In this document: positions 1 to 11,289 of the stretch, piece by piece
How the letters are laid out: each line of letters begins with the position of its first letter
Position numbering within the stretch: position 1 is the first letter of the stretch
Assembly (NCBI RefSeq): GCF_949628265.1
Contig: NC_088786.1
Location: 4,960,001 to 5,024,000 of the forward strand
DNA length: 64,000 bases
From: Cloeon dipterum
Lineage: Eukaryota; Arthropoda; Insecta; Ephemeroptera; Baetidae
Direction of reading: 5' to 3'
Notes under the pieces: model-generated
Told to the model about the DNA's origin: nothing
Seen by the model: the letters and a program-made list of their open reading frames with translations, nothing else
Databases searched by the model: none
Made by a program: the position numbers and the translations under genes

Positions 1-61
1 AAGCGCTACCAACTTATGCAAAAGCATGAGTTTTTTGAAACTGTAAAAAAAAGATTCAAAC

Positions 62-1662
62 CTTGATCTGTTTCTTCATCGTGATGCAGAACAAAGTGAT
101 GAAGTACATGACAAGGATTGGCCAGAACACTGGGATGTTGAAGCAGTCGAACATGGTGCACACCATAGCAATCAGGGTGGACTTGCTCACCGAGTACCAG
201 AATTTGAACTCGGGCAGCCGCCGGATGAAAGGTCTGAACTCCTCGTTATTACTTGTTGGCAGCTCAGGACCGTCATCTGCAAAGTTCAGTCGATTAATTG
301 ATCTGTTCCCACTTTGCTGTTGTATACATTACCATCAAATTCTGATAAAGCTGGATCTATTTTTGGTGATAAGAATGCTATGAAGAGGTTGAGGTGGTAA
401 ATTCCCAGTGCATAGGTCACAATGTACCATCCCTGACAAATCAAAGAAAGCAATATTAATACTCGATTCTCAACTCACATTGAAAAAACAATTGTGCGGT
501 TAATGTGCTTTGTTATAATAACAGATCCAAATAAAAGTCGGATGCGTTAGTTGTGTTACCTGCAACCAAAAAACTCTAGCAAGGAAAAGGAGAATTAGGA
601 TGATTGCGAAAATCCATCTGGCGTTTGTGTAGGGAGTAACATCATCCAGTTTCTTCTGGTACATCTGCCAACACAAAACACACAAGGGTAAACACGTGCA
701 CATCTACCTGACATATCAACACCCTGAAGACCAGGGTGAACAAAAGAGCCCCAGTGATGGCCCAGCGAACTTTAGTGTGCGGCGTCCAATCGTCTAGTAG
801 CAGTTGATGCCACTAAGAAATCAGCCACACCACAAAGAGAGACCATCATTCAGTAAGGTTGTCATTTTTGTCAATACAGACAATATTTTTCAAATTTGAA
901 TGACATGATTGTTTCATTTTCTGATTTATTTATTAGTAGCCTACTTTCTTTTAATATTTTGCTGTTTCCATTTATTTCACGTAAGAGATTTTAATGGATA
1001 TTATGCGATGAAAAAACTTAAATGAAGATCCTTTCTATATAACAGAAGTGTGAAACAAATTTTTAGTAAGTTTATAGGTCAAAAGGAACTTTGAGCTCAA
1101 ATGCTCACAAAATTGACCGCCATACAAATTAAAATCATTAACTCTGCTCTACTTACGTTCCTTAGACTAAGAGTAAAACTTTTAAATTTTCATAGTTTAT
1201 AGTAGCTTCAAAATTATAAAACCCAAAATTCAAGCGAACCAAAAAAAATCGGTTTTATATTGGAAATCGTGTTTTTAAAGTCTTCAAGTGACAACAATTT
1301 ATTATGATTAATGATTCTCACTTAAAAAAATACATACATATGTGTTTGTCAATAATCACAAAAAATGACTTGTCGAAAGAGATTAAAAAGTGAGAAAGGG
1401 CACCACTTCTGGCATACACCGTGTTAAGACTTTACTCTGTGAAGAGCAAACCCGAAGTGGGCCCATAAATTTCTTGTTCAAGATATAATATCTCATGAAT
1501 ATAATGCTGACCTCTAACTGCTAATTTGGTGTCTAATTAACTTTGAATCTTTACGATAGGAACATATTATAACAAAAAATTTCATAATACCTGTTGAAGT
1601 CTTCTCCAAGCCAGGACGACCGCGCTTGGTCCTGAAGTCCCTTCTGCCGGTTCTTGCAACAT
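62..1662 (-). CDS. Rer1: Rer1, ER/Golgi retrieval receptor (3' end outside window)
   Basis: Rer1 is a four-membrane-span Golgi protein that returns ER membrane proteins and unassembled subunits to the ER. Coding exons in transcription order are 1662-1591 (start codon at 1662), 664-560 or the alternative 812-708, 432-333 and 276-62; the last 30 or so residues lie beyond base 1. Recognisable family signatures are LDDVTPYTNARW before the first span, GWYIVTYALGIYHLNLFIAF, EEFRPFIRRLPEFKFW and FWPILVMYFITLFCITMKK. Frames join cleanly (phase 0, 0, then 1). The start exon encodes MLQEPAEGTSG followed by VVLAWRRLQQ, matching the position of the family's VVYRFFTRLGQ segment. An acceptor at 1683-1684 shows that at least one 5' non-coding exon lies upstream. 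The second coding exon is duplicated (separate entries). Identification is strong; the 5' UTR is not resolved. Confidence 0.93.
560..664 (-). CDS. Rer1: Rer1 alternative exon 2a (proximal copy)
   Basis: This 105-nt exon encodes 35 residues, beginning MYQKKLDDVTPYTNARW and ending in the hydrophobic first span with RVFWLQ. It is flanked by a cag acceptor and a gtaac donor, in phase 0 at both ends, and joins directly to GWYIVTY of the next exon. It is one of two homologous exons; see the pair at 708-812. Confidence 0.88.
708..812 (-). CDS. Rer1: Rer1 alternative exon 2b (distal copy)
   Basis: This is a second 105-nt exon, phase 0 at both ends, with a ttcttag acceptor and a gtagat donor. It encodes WHQLLLDDWTPHTKVRW followed by a hydrophobic span ending RVLICQ. 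Aligned without gaps to exon 2a it shares Q3, L6-D7-D8, T10-P11, T13, R16-W17, R30-V31 and Q35. The KVRW form resembles vertebrate RER1 at least as well as exon 2a does. Only 43 nt separate the two copies, too short for a normal intron, so they are expected to be spliced alternatively rather than together. Confidence 0.82.
813..1590 (-). other. Rer1 intron 1
   Basis: AT-rich intron between the start exon and the duplicated second exon. I see no further coding segment on either strand. Confidence 0.7.
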
Positions 1663-1682
1663 TGTGTTCTCTACACTGGGTC

Positions 1683-3112
1683 CTGAAACGAAATAAAATA
1701 TTGTTAATTTACTAGCTGGATTTCTCTAAATATTTTTCAAACGTGGAAAGTTTCTTTGTATTGCAAGTGGGAGTGTCCACATTCAATATTTTTAGTGTCA
1801 TTACATATTTCCCGGTGAATTATTCACACAAGGCATACCGCTGATTCGATTGATTTATCGACGCAAAGCCAGTAAAACGCTCAAGTCGCTCCACAAATTA
1901 ATTATCAGCGATAAAACGGTGGTCTTCCCCTCAATTTCCGACACAAAAATCGAACTAACACCTCTGTAGCATGACAAAGGCAGGGTTTCAACGGCAGGAA
2001 TTTGGGCGAAGTATGCCGTTCTCTCAGAATTTAAGAAGCGATAAATGAGCTTTGCCTCACCTGATAATTCCTAGAGATAATTTGCACCGCTCGTGATTCA
2101 CCTAAGTACTCAAAATCACTTTCATTTACGCATAGTGAAGAAACATCCACGTCAGTGACACCATGATCAACACCAGCAGGGTATTTTGCTCAGCGCAGAT
2201 GGTTACGCACATTGTCGATGCTACACCAGCGCCACATTCAAATTGATTTGGCTCCATAAATGCGTGCAATGCAATGTTATGCTGATGATACGATGCATAA
2301 TGTACCAGATTCTCTCAATAGTTAATTCCCCTTCTGATTTTTGCAATGAAAAATACTTTGGGACTAACCAGACTGCTAGTTTTCCTCTCTTTCAAAAAGA
2401 AGAATTAATTTGCAATATGGTGTGACTCAACATTCTTTTGATTTGCCAACGTTTCAGCGATTTGATCGCTTCTTCGTATTGCTCCTTACGCGTTACAAAA
2501 TGTATATCACCAAAATATACTTCGCATATTTTGGAAACATTCCTGTCATTCTTCATCTGATTTACCTCATGAAAGAGAAAAAATTGACATCACAAATGCA
2601 TAAAATTATGCTGCTGTACATTTTCTCAGAGGTTGACGAATTTTCTTTCATTACCTTTAAAATCAGAATTGATATTATATTATCTCCTTTGTAAGTTTTC
2701 ATAGGGACATTAACCATTCTCTAGCGTTGATAATGGTGAAAAAATTATCAATGTGACACTTCGATTTGAAAATAGGATATAATTAATCAGAAAACACAAA
2801 TAAATCCACAAATTTGGTAGATTTAATCTTGATTAATTTCAGAACTAAATCCTGCTCATTCTGAAACATGTATCATTAAACTTTCAACTCTTTACCGCAA
2901 AGCACAATATTTAAACTGAAATGCACTAGTTCAGGAAAAAATGAAGAAAAAAGAAATAAACAGTCGATTATGTTACTAACATAAAATGAATAATCGTGAA
3001 TCCAGTCAAATTACTTGTTGAGAGTCGGTTTAACACGACTCAGTCTTAAAAAATATGAACATGTGCTTTGGGAATAAACTTGATGAACATAAAAACACAA
3101 ATAGGAACAACA
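1683..3112. other. Intergenic region between Rer1 and the Tudor gene
   Basis: Apart from the Tudor-like remnant at about 2050-2250, this 1.4-kb stretch contains only short AT-rich open frames without domain features. The Rer1 promoter and 5' UTR exon(s) should lie here, as should the 3' UTR of the Tudor gene. Confidence 0.6.
2050..2250 (-). pseudogene. Degenerate Tudor-domain fragment
   Basis: Read on the minus strand, this stretch gives VDHGVTDVDVSSL followed by about 25 more open residues and a gtgagg donor-like site. VDHGVT is identical to the Tudor core encoded at 5684-5873. Upstream the frame is broken: the segment before the core continues as CGAGVASTMCVT in one frame and as a stop-containing reading in another, so a frameshift or stop interrupts the domain. 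It lies downstream of the stop codon of the Tudor gene at 3113 and has no visible partner exons. The likeliest reading is an old duplicate of a Tudor exon that has decayed. Chance resemblance is possible. Confidence 0.4.
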
Positions 3113-6100
3113 CTAGTTGATCCTAACCATGTCCAGATTGTACAAGGGGGGTTGATCGTTCGTCGACGAAAAATTCTTAGGCGTTAGTAGCTCTTGGTCC
3201 ATTTTAACAGCCATTTTTAGGCGGTGGAAATTACGAGCGTCAGTCTCAGGTTTGTTCCACCACTCCCGGAACTCCAACGCCTCTCCTAGGGTGCCTGTGT
3301 CCAGGAAGCGCATAATCTTGAAGTGGTGGGACAGGCCAACGACCTCAGCTCTGTACCACAGGTTGTCGATCATGTTGAGAGCAACGCATCTTGTGCCTAT
3401 GGTGGTTTTGGTCAAAGGCGACAGGTTAATGACTTCACACTGCAGATTTTGAGTTCGTTTCTCAGCCTTTGATTTCCTAGCCACCCAAACAGAGCCATCT
3501 TCATCTCTGAGGACAAATTATTTTATTCAAAATTGTATGAAGACGTGCATGAACATATATTAAGTCAGTCGCATTTAACTGACACTGAGTATGTGAGAAA
3601 GAAAAAATGCTTAACTTACATAAAGGTGACATGCACTTTGACTAGATATCCGGCTGCTTCAAGTACATTGATTCCATTAATCCAGAGGCCGAGAAGGGCA
3701 TCTTCCTGGATCAAAGCGTGCGACTCTTTTCCTTTTGCTAAAATTTTCTTAATTTTAGCAAAGCTCTTTTCTGAGATCTCATCCTTGACGAGATCAAAAG
3801 GTTTAGCCAATGGCGGCACCATTTTCAGCAGGCGGCTAAGGTGCACAGCTGTTTTAACTTTGCTCATGTCGACATTGTAGGCGAGGTCTACGAGGAAAAA
3901 TGTCATCGGGTGAACATTCACCACCATTGCTCTGTGCCATTGATCATCGACTCGGACCGCACACATTTCTCCCATGACGGGGTTGGTCAAGGCAGGCAGT
4001 GAATTTCGATCCAACTGGTGGAGACTGTCACTCATCAAATTAAACGACGCTGTGTCTTCCACCAGCCACACTCTCTGTGGCAGTTCGATGTCCAACACGA
4101 TCACTGCCTTTTTCACTGCTGTTTTTGCATCAACTTGCATTCCTTCCTAGTAATCAGAAAATAACTAAATTAAAAATCACTAAATTTTAAGCGAGATATT
4201 TAATACAAATAGCTCTGCTTAGAGTGGATTGCCCAAGGATGATCTCTTATGAGATAAATTTAATTGAACTGCAGCTACTTCATCAACAATCTGCGGCTAG
4301 TTCTGCGGCGTGTTGTACTTTATATAGCATGTACAGTACTACTGATGAAGCGTGAACGACCAATAAAGCTTTTATCCAGGATGATTATTGAGATTTAATC
4401 ATGTTTAAAATTTCACTCCGAGCCACTCGTTAAATTCGCGCCATAGGTTTTTATCCATATGAAATTTACAATCCAAGATATGGTCAAAACATTTGAAATC
4501 ATTTAGATGATGACTTTATTCAACACAAATGGAGTACAACTGACATTACGTACATAACTAAATTAATGATAACACTTCAATTATTGAGTGGTTATAAAAA
4601 AAGTAATTAATAAAAAATAATTAAGAAAAACAGCGATTCAGAATGAAATCACCTGAGAAGCAGCTAGCCCAACAATTTTGTTGCCATCAGCGGTGATTTT
4701 GACATGCACCCTGCAGCCCTCCTTCAGACCCTCCAGGTTAGCAGGCGCCAAGCAAAGAAGGGTGGCGGCCGCTTTGTGCTTCAAATCAGAAGACATTCGA
4801 CGCACTTCTCCAAGAGAACCCCTGTGGCCAACATCAATGAACAGTGCCCTGCCTCCTGGAAGGATTTCGGCCCGCATCCAGTGGCCTTTGCTGAAGGCCA
4901 GGCACATCTTTTCCCCGTCCAGTTGTTCGCTGCGCGCATTCTGGGCTTCTTGGTCGATTTGAGCCTGCAGTTTGGCAAATTCAGCATCTCTTGAAGTCAG
5001 TCTTACGTAGACCAGGCTGGAGGACTGGACGTAGGTTACTGTGCCCAATTCAACGCCTTCTGGTACACTCTTGGGATCGGTGTTGATCTTGGCGGGCTCG
5101 CTTCTTGGCTCGTCAACAAAGCCTCTCGCAAGAGTGGCTGCCACGCTTGGCCTGCTGCTAGATTGAGAGATTAAAATTAATTAAGATTTAAAAAAATAAA
5201 ATAAACCAAAAACTTACTGGGCTACTGATGGAGCTACAGAATTGAGGCCTGCGTGTCGGCTGAGGGTTGCTCGAGACGGAGGAATTCTCATTTGACTCTG
5301 CTGGTCAAGTGAAGGGCGCATACTGATTAGACTGTGGCCTTGTAAAGGGCGAAAAGGAACCGGGCTGGAGCCTCGTGAAGAGCGATGCAAAGTATGACTC
5401 ATCTGACTGTCGTCTTCTGATGGTTGATTTCCAACGCAGCTTTCTTCTCCGTCCTTTGCAAGCCCCACAGCTGGTATGCCATCTACCTCTCCAAGCACTG
5501 TTATCAGGAGGTATTTGCTCTTTGGCCAAACTGGCTCTCTTGGAGCCAGATCGCAGAGAATAGCGAAAGCAGGTTGTACCATAAAATGCTCAGGCAAGTG
5601 ATAGAGCTGAGAGAATGGGATTTCCTACGATTTGGTATATGTTTTAATAATACAGCAAATTTTATTAAAATAACTTTTCCTACCTTAGTGACGCCATGAT
5701 CAACAAAGAGGCAAGTTGCATGAGTGGACATTGAGCTGGCTTTCAGGATTTTGGCCCTGCGCACATTATTGTCAACGACAGCCAACGCAAATTGGCCTTT
5801 TTTGGGCTTTATGAGAGGTTCTTTCCCGACAAGGTCTTTCAATTGATTTTCCATGTTGAGCAGATCAGCACACCTGAGAATTGCCTCAATTTTATTGACT
5901 AGCAGGTGAGATATTTATAAGTAGAAAAACCTTTCTTTCAGTTGTAAATAGACTTGTTTTCCTGAAGACAAAATAGGTTTGACTTCGTAAGTCATTCCCT
6001 CCTGCATGGCCAAGATATCGATGTTGGTCTTCCGCAGCAAATCAACAAGGCCGCAGGGTCCAAAGGTAGCGTTGAAGACTGATTCGTTTTCTTGTAAAGG

Positions 6101-8373
6101 TAATAACTTTCCATTATCAAAAATTTTAAGCACTTCAAGACAGCTTAAATTAACGCAATATCAAATGGACATTTGTGACGAAAAACTGAGATTTACAAAC
6201 CTTCAATAATGACTGCGCTGTACTTGGTTCCAACCTGGGAGAACAGCATGACGTCCACTTTGTCTCGGAGTCCCTTAAGCCGTGCAATCTCGTCCTTGGT
6301 CCAGTCAAGACGGTGTACTCCTCTCATCATGCAGCAGATTGCTTTAGGGGGAACGGAAGCATCCTCAGGATCCAACAATTTCATGGGCCAATGCGACACT
6401 CCTTTCCAACCACTGTCTACTAGGAAAACCTCAGTCTTGCCATCGTTGTAGACAGCCTTAACAAGTCCTCGCTGCCACTTGCCGGCAACCTCGATAGCAA
6501 AGGCAGTGTTTTGCCACACGGCAGGGAATGCTTCCTTTGGTTTACTCAGGTACCTACAGGTCAAATCCTCTCGGCAATTAAAATTTAATATAGATACAGG
6601 CGCTGAATCATGTGTGGAAGTACCAGGGTTGCAAAAAATCTTTTAAAAAAAAACTGCAGTGCATTGGTAAAAAGCTTTTTTTATCAATTTAAACCAGTTT
6701 CTTGCAGGCAAAATGTTTGCACCTCAGTTTTCAATAATTTTCTAATTAATAGCTCATGACGACTTAAAAAAATTTAAGAAAGTAATTTTTGGAGAAATTG
6801 AGGCAGTTTAAAAGAAAAAATCTGCCCAGTAGAGAAAATTTTGACCACTCCAACCAAAAGATTTAAATTTTCACATGGGAAAAATGGAATACATTAATTT
6901 CAAGTCTCTTTACGCAAGAAATTGGTCAAAATTGAGTGGTAAAAACCATAGAAAACCGGGTGCTGAGCAAATGCAACCCTGAACATCTCAAAGTTAATTG
7001 TTAAATACTTTTTTGTTATTTTTTTATTTTATCCCCATATAGTTTAATATATACTCACTTGTTTTGAATCATAGCAAGGAATTTGTCTTGCATCAACTTA
7101 TCAGGTATGATATAGAAATTGTCGGGATTGTCCACATGGCTGATGAAGCTGCGGAACGGATTTCCAAAGAACTGACTCACATCCAGCTGGGAAAAGGTGG
7201 CCCTTGGTGGAGAAGCGCGCGCAGATCTAATGGATGGTGGCGAATGGTCACCTGGTCCCTCTTTACCCCACAGCCAGTTTTGATCTTTGTACTTGAGCGA
7301 ATTTTTGTTATGGTCACGCGCATTCATGATCGTAGATGGAGCTCTGTAAATTAAAAAAAAACTTTCCAAGGGCGAAAAATAATTGCAAAATAAACGCACC
7401 TGCTGCTGGTAATTTTTGGCTGAACAGAAGAAGAGGTAGCCCTGTTGTAGCCTCTCAGCATGCTGTCAGACCTCATTTCTGGGAGGCCGACGACCTTGTT
7501 TCGACAGTAAGGCGCTGGCTTGGAGGTAGTGTCGTACCCTTTGGAAAGCAATTTGCCATTTCTTTCCCCATCTAATTTAATATTGCCAAAATAAAGTTAG
7601 TTAGAAACGTAAAAATCTGGAATGTAATAATTGTAGTATAAGTCCTTACAGTGAGAAGTGTAAGATGCGCCATCCACTTCAGTAGGTTGAAAAGCATATT
7701 CAGACTCTTCATAACTAAAGTCCGATCCGTCATGCCGCTTTCTCATCATTTGGTTCTGCTGGACTAAAAATTGGAGGAAATAACGGTTGAAATTAGATAA
7801 CTTTGAGATCTCTTACTCGACTCAAAGAACTTTTCATGGTGAGGCAAAGTGATGCTTGGTGTCGGTGGAGTTTTTTTAGGAATTTGGTAAGGGGAATTGG
7901 AAGCGTGGCACTCTCTCAACACAGCAGCCACGTCCCTTTTGATATCTCCAACTTGCATTTGCAAGAGAACCAGTCTTATTTTCCTTACATGACCTACTAT
8001 TGCCATCTCAAACTGGAAATAATTAGAGGTGTATCAATGAGAGCAAAGAAAGCACTGTGAAATCAGATCATACATGTCCATCAAGGTCATCAGCAAGCCG
8101 AAGGAAATACCTCGCAACAGGCAATTCCTGAACTCCTTGCAGCTGGCACTGAATGGTGGAACCATCCTCCAATTTCACAGAGAAAGACCACGGTCTGTCA
8201 TCAACGTTCACTGTGCCAATTTCGATCTGCATGTATTCGTCTGAGCCTGAAATAAATAAAATATTTTGATTATTTAAATTTGAAATAAAAAGAAATAGAT
8301 GTGTATTGGTACCACTTCTTGAGGAACGTCTACTTCCATTGGCACTCAGTCTTGAATGCATCCGCGAACCCAT
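3113..8373 (-). CDS. Multi-Tudor-domain protein (five Tudor domains)
   Basis: A 13-exon gene of about 1,192 residues: 8373-8313, 8246-8074, 8012-7817, 7763-7650, 7571-7400, 7343-7059, 6553-6201, 6132-5931, 5873-5684, 5624-5218, 5157-4653, 4146-3620, 3506-3113. Summed exon length is a multiple of three. Tudor cores are visible in exons 7 (WQRGLVKAVY, EVFLVDSG), 9 (RRAKILKAS, FVDHGVT), 11 (WMRAEILPGG, LFIDVGHRG), 12 (WHRAMVVNV, FFLVDLAY) and 13 (WYRAEVVGL, FLDTGT). The N-terminal third is polar and low-complexity, with no RING, MYND or KH motif that I can see. In insects, multi-Tudor proteins mostly serve the germline piRNA pathway (nuage). Five Tudor domains recall the RNF17/qin group, but the ortholog cannot be fixed by eye. 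The frame is open upstream of the chosen ATG to an acceptor at 8424, so the true start may lie in a further 5' exon. Confidence 0.85.
6624..6981. mobile_element. Non-autonomous inverted-repeat element (MITE-like), copy 1
   Basis: A 358-bp AT-rich element in the intron between Tudor exons 6 and 7. It begins CAGGGTTGCA and ends with the exact reverse complement TGCAACCCTG. It has no coding capacity. Most of its interior is repeated at about 10446-10810 in the same orientation, for example the shared stretch GCACCTCAGTTTTCAATAAT. No clear target-site duplication was found. The structure is that of a MITE derived from a cut-and-paste DNA transposon. Confidence 0.8.
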
Positions 8374-10390
8374 TTTCCAAGTGTATTTAGGACCAAATTT
8401 AATGAGTTTGCTGGCAAGATCTGGAACACAATCATAAAAATATTTGATTAGATAATTTCAAATCGGTTTGGGCTTGAATTTGAACGGATCTAGGAATCTA
8501 GGTTGTGGGATTTCATATTTGTTCAACTTAATTGAGTGATAATTCTTTTTTCATGATGCATTAAAAATTTTGCTCAAGAAAATTTGGTGTGCGGCCTCCT
8601 CTGAACTGTAGCAGTAAAGGTAAAAAAAAAGTTGAATTATTGAAATTTTTTATTCGTGTTCTACAGTGTGTAATTTGATGCATTACCCACATATTTTTTA
8701 AAAAATTCGCCTCAACTGCATTCCAACAGCACCGCATTGTTAACAAACCCAATTCAACAGCAAAGCACATTCCAAATTGAAGAAGTTGAAAATTAGTTTG
8801 CCGAAAGATCAGTTTGAATTCATATTGCATTCGATAATCCAATCATTAAAACAATCGCACACTAGTCTCACTTTACATGAAATTTAAAAGACCATGGCTT
8901 ATTTTGACAACTTAAAATTTTTGGTGATTTTTAATAATAAAATATTTAAGGAATAAATAATGTGTTGGTGGTAAATCAAATCTCACGCAAATAAGATTAT
9001 TTTTACTATATTATAAAACCGTTTGAAGTAAAAGATTCCAGATTCAGATACATACACTCTTGACGCCCCTTGCACAAATCAACCACAATTTTATAGCATT
9101 AATCATCCACCATGCAACATACATAGTATTTTACTCAAGAAAAAATACCAGGAACCAGAAACTTCGGAAAGTGTTTAACAAAAAGCCAACAAGCTGCCTG
9201 CCAAAATTCTGAAAGGTTTCAACTTGAAATTGAATTAGTGATTTATGTACAAAAGCTTATTATGTAAATAAACTGATGTACTTTTACCAGTAGTAAAGTT
9301 GTTTTAAATTAGTCACAGGGCTGGAAGCTATGTATGATACAAGCTAGAATGCAACAAGTCGTTCTCGCATACTACATTGCCGATCCTTTCCTGGAATCCC
9401 TGAAAAAGGAATTCGTGTAAAAATTGGAAAAATTGTTCACATATAGATGAACCTCCATCATCAGTAAGAATTAAAATATAATACATAAAATGCGTAACTA
9501 CATAATAATATGTATGTATATACTTACATACTATTTTATTGGCGCACGACAGTGGAGAACGACTTGCCCGAAATAAACAAAATTAAAAGTCGAAGTCTAC
9601 TCACTCTCGATCCGTTGTTGTCAACAGCTGCTTGGCTGCTTCTGCTACCACTAATTTTATTATTATAAGCTAGGGAGAGGGATGGTGCGAACAGCCACCT
9701 GATTGAATTGAATACATACATAATAGGAATATTCTGATGTGAGGTTGAGGAGAAAAGGAGGTGGAAGCGGCAGTGGAGAGGGTATGAAGACCATGACTAC
9801 CACAAACGCAATAATAATAGAAAATCGAAATCGGAACAATTTTATGAAAGATCCAGTTTTTAATGCCCACGAGATTGATGAAATTCACATATTATTACAT
9901 ACCCGATAAATTCGCGCGTCATTATTTTTTTCCATTATTTCAGATTTTCAGTCAATTAAACATTACTGATGGTTCACTTTACAATAATTAGTTATAAACT
10001 TATCATTAAGTCATGCCAAGTAATACTGCAAATCTCCTATTTAAATTTTTTGGTCTCACTTCTCCTTTGAGTTTTGATAGCAAATTTTTAATTTTACATT
10101 CTTGTTTTTTTCTTGGAATGGTCAATACACAATACATTAAATAGAAAATTTAAAAGCAAGAATTATAATGGTTGTTTATTCTCATCCAAGTCCAAGTCAC
10201 AATTAGGCGTTAATGGGAATTATTTTTCTGCGTTTTCCGTCTTATATAATCTGACATTTTTGAAGTTATTCTTGCCGCCTTTTACCGCCTATTGTTACAT
10301 TCATAGTGTTTCACTCAGGCCCGGACTGGCACCAAATTTTTTACCGGGGACTGTTGATTTTCGCGGCCCACCGAGCCACCGCAGCCCACT

Positions 10391-10407
10391 ACCCCCCCCC
10401 CCCCCCC
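10391..10407. repeat. Poly-C tract
   Basis: A run of about 17 C residues (exact length uncertain by eye) next to a GC-rich patch containing ggcccggactggcacc, in otherwise AT-rich DNA. The patch may be a fragment of another repeat. Confidence 0.75.
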
Positions 10408-10445
10408 GAACTTTTATAATTTTCCATTTAAATGAAAGGTAGTTT

Positions 10446-10810
10446 CCTGCGCGGTGCAGTGGTAAAAACTTTTTTTTTCAATTTTTTACCATTTTCTTGC
10501 AGGCCATATTTGCACCTCAGTTTTCAATAATTTTCTAATTATTTGCCCATGACCTCGACTTCAAAATTTTTTAAAGAACCATTTGGAGAAATTGAGGCAG
10601 CAAATGGCAATTTAAAAGAAAAAAATGTGTACAGTAGAGGAAATTTTGACCACTTCCGACCGAAAATCTTAGATTTTCATAAGGTGAAAATGGAATAAAT
10701 TCATTTCTTGAATTTCTTGCGCAAGAAAAGTGCAAAATTGAGTGGTAGAAACCGTTAAAAAGCAGTGGTGAACAAAATCGAGTGGTATTATTAAAGCAAA
10801 TACAACCCTG
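10446..10810. mobile_element. MITE-like element, copy 2 (left end lost or diverged)
   Basis: Same orientation and about 75-80% similar by eye to the element at 6624-6981, sharing ttttcaataattttctaatt, ggagaaattgaggcag and gaaattttgaccactt. The right end reads ACAACCCTG. The left terminal repeat is not recognisable, and unrelated GC-rich sequence with a poly-C run abuts it. Confidence 0.72.
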
Positions 10811-11005
10811 ATAGCGAGCTGTTTGTTTTTCCGCGTTTCTACAGAAATAATGTCCTGCTCAGCCACTTGTCGGGAGAGGAAGCTCATGAATTAGGACTAC
10901 AACCAGTTGCCGAAACTAGTTGAGCAGGATATTTCTGTAGAAATACGGAAAAATATAAAGCTCGCGCTATTCACCGAGGAAGCTGCCATTCATGTCAACT
11001 GATTT

Positions 11006-11025
11006 ATATATATATATATATATAT
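11006..11025. repeat. (TA)n microsatellite
   Basis: About ten TA units within intergenic sequence upstream of the lectin-domain gene. Confidence 0.85.
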
Positions 11026-11289
11026 TCTTTCGGCTTAAAATTTTAGCTTTCAGTCAGTACTCAGTAGAGGACCCCAGTACTGTAGCCCCCTGCCTACCAA
11101 TGGTTGAAAGGTTTGACGCATATACATATCATTTCCGCTTTTGCCGGCTTCGTGGTATTATTTCCTACATGTTTTCTATTGTTTCATATATGGTAGCCGA
11201 GGTAATGAGAGTCTCATTCCATCAGCGTAAACAGCCTCCAACCAACACCTTCACACCCAGAAATTTTTCACTCTCAGAGCTGTGCGATC

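Larger units (their letters stand above)
8424..11289. other. Intergenic region with repeats
   Basis: No supported gene. It contains the partial inverted-repeat element at about 10446-10810, a poly-C run at about 10391-10407 and a (TA)n run at 11006-11025. The Tudor gene promoter and possible additional 5' exons should lie in its left part. Short minus-strand open frames near 8561-8842 and 9536-9888 show no domain or splice support. Confidence 0.55.

Noticed and set aside
8561-8842. Minus-strand open frame upstream of the Tudor gene as a 5' exon
   Set aside because: No acceptor/donor pair in matching phase and no recognisable domain; the composition is intron-like.
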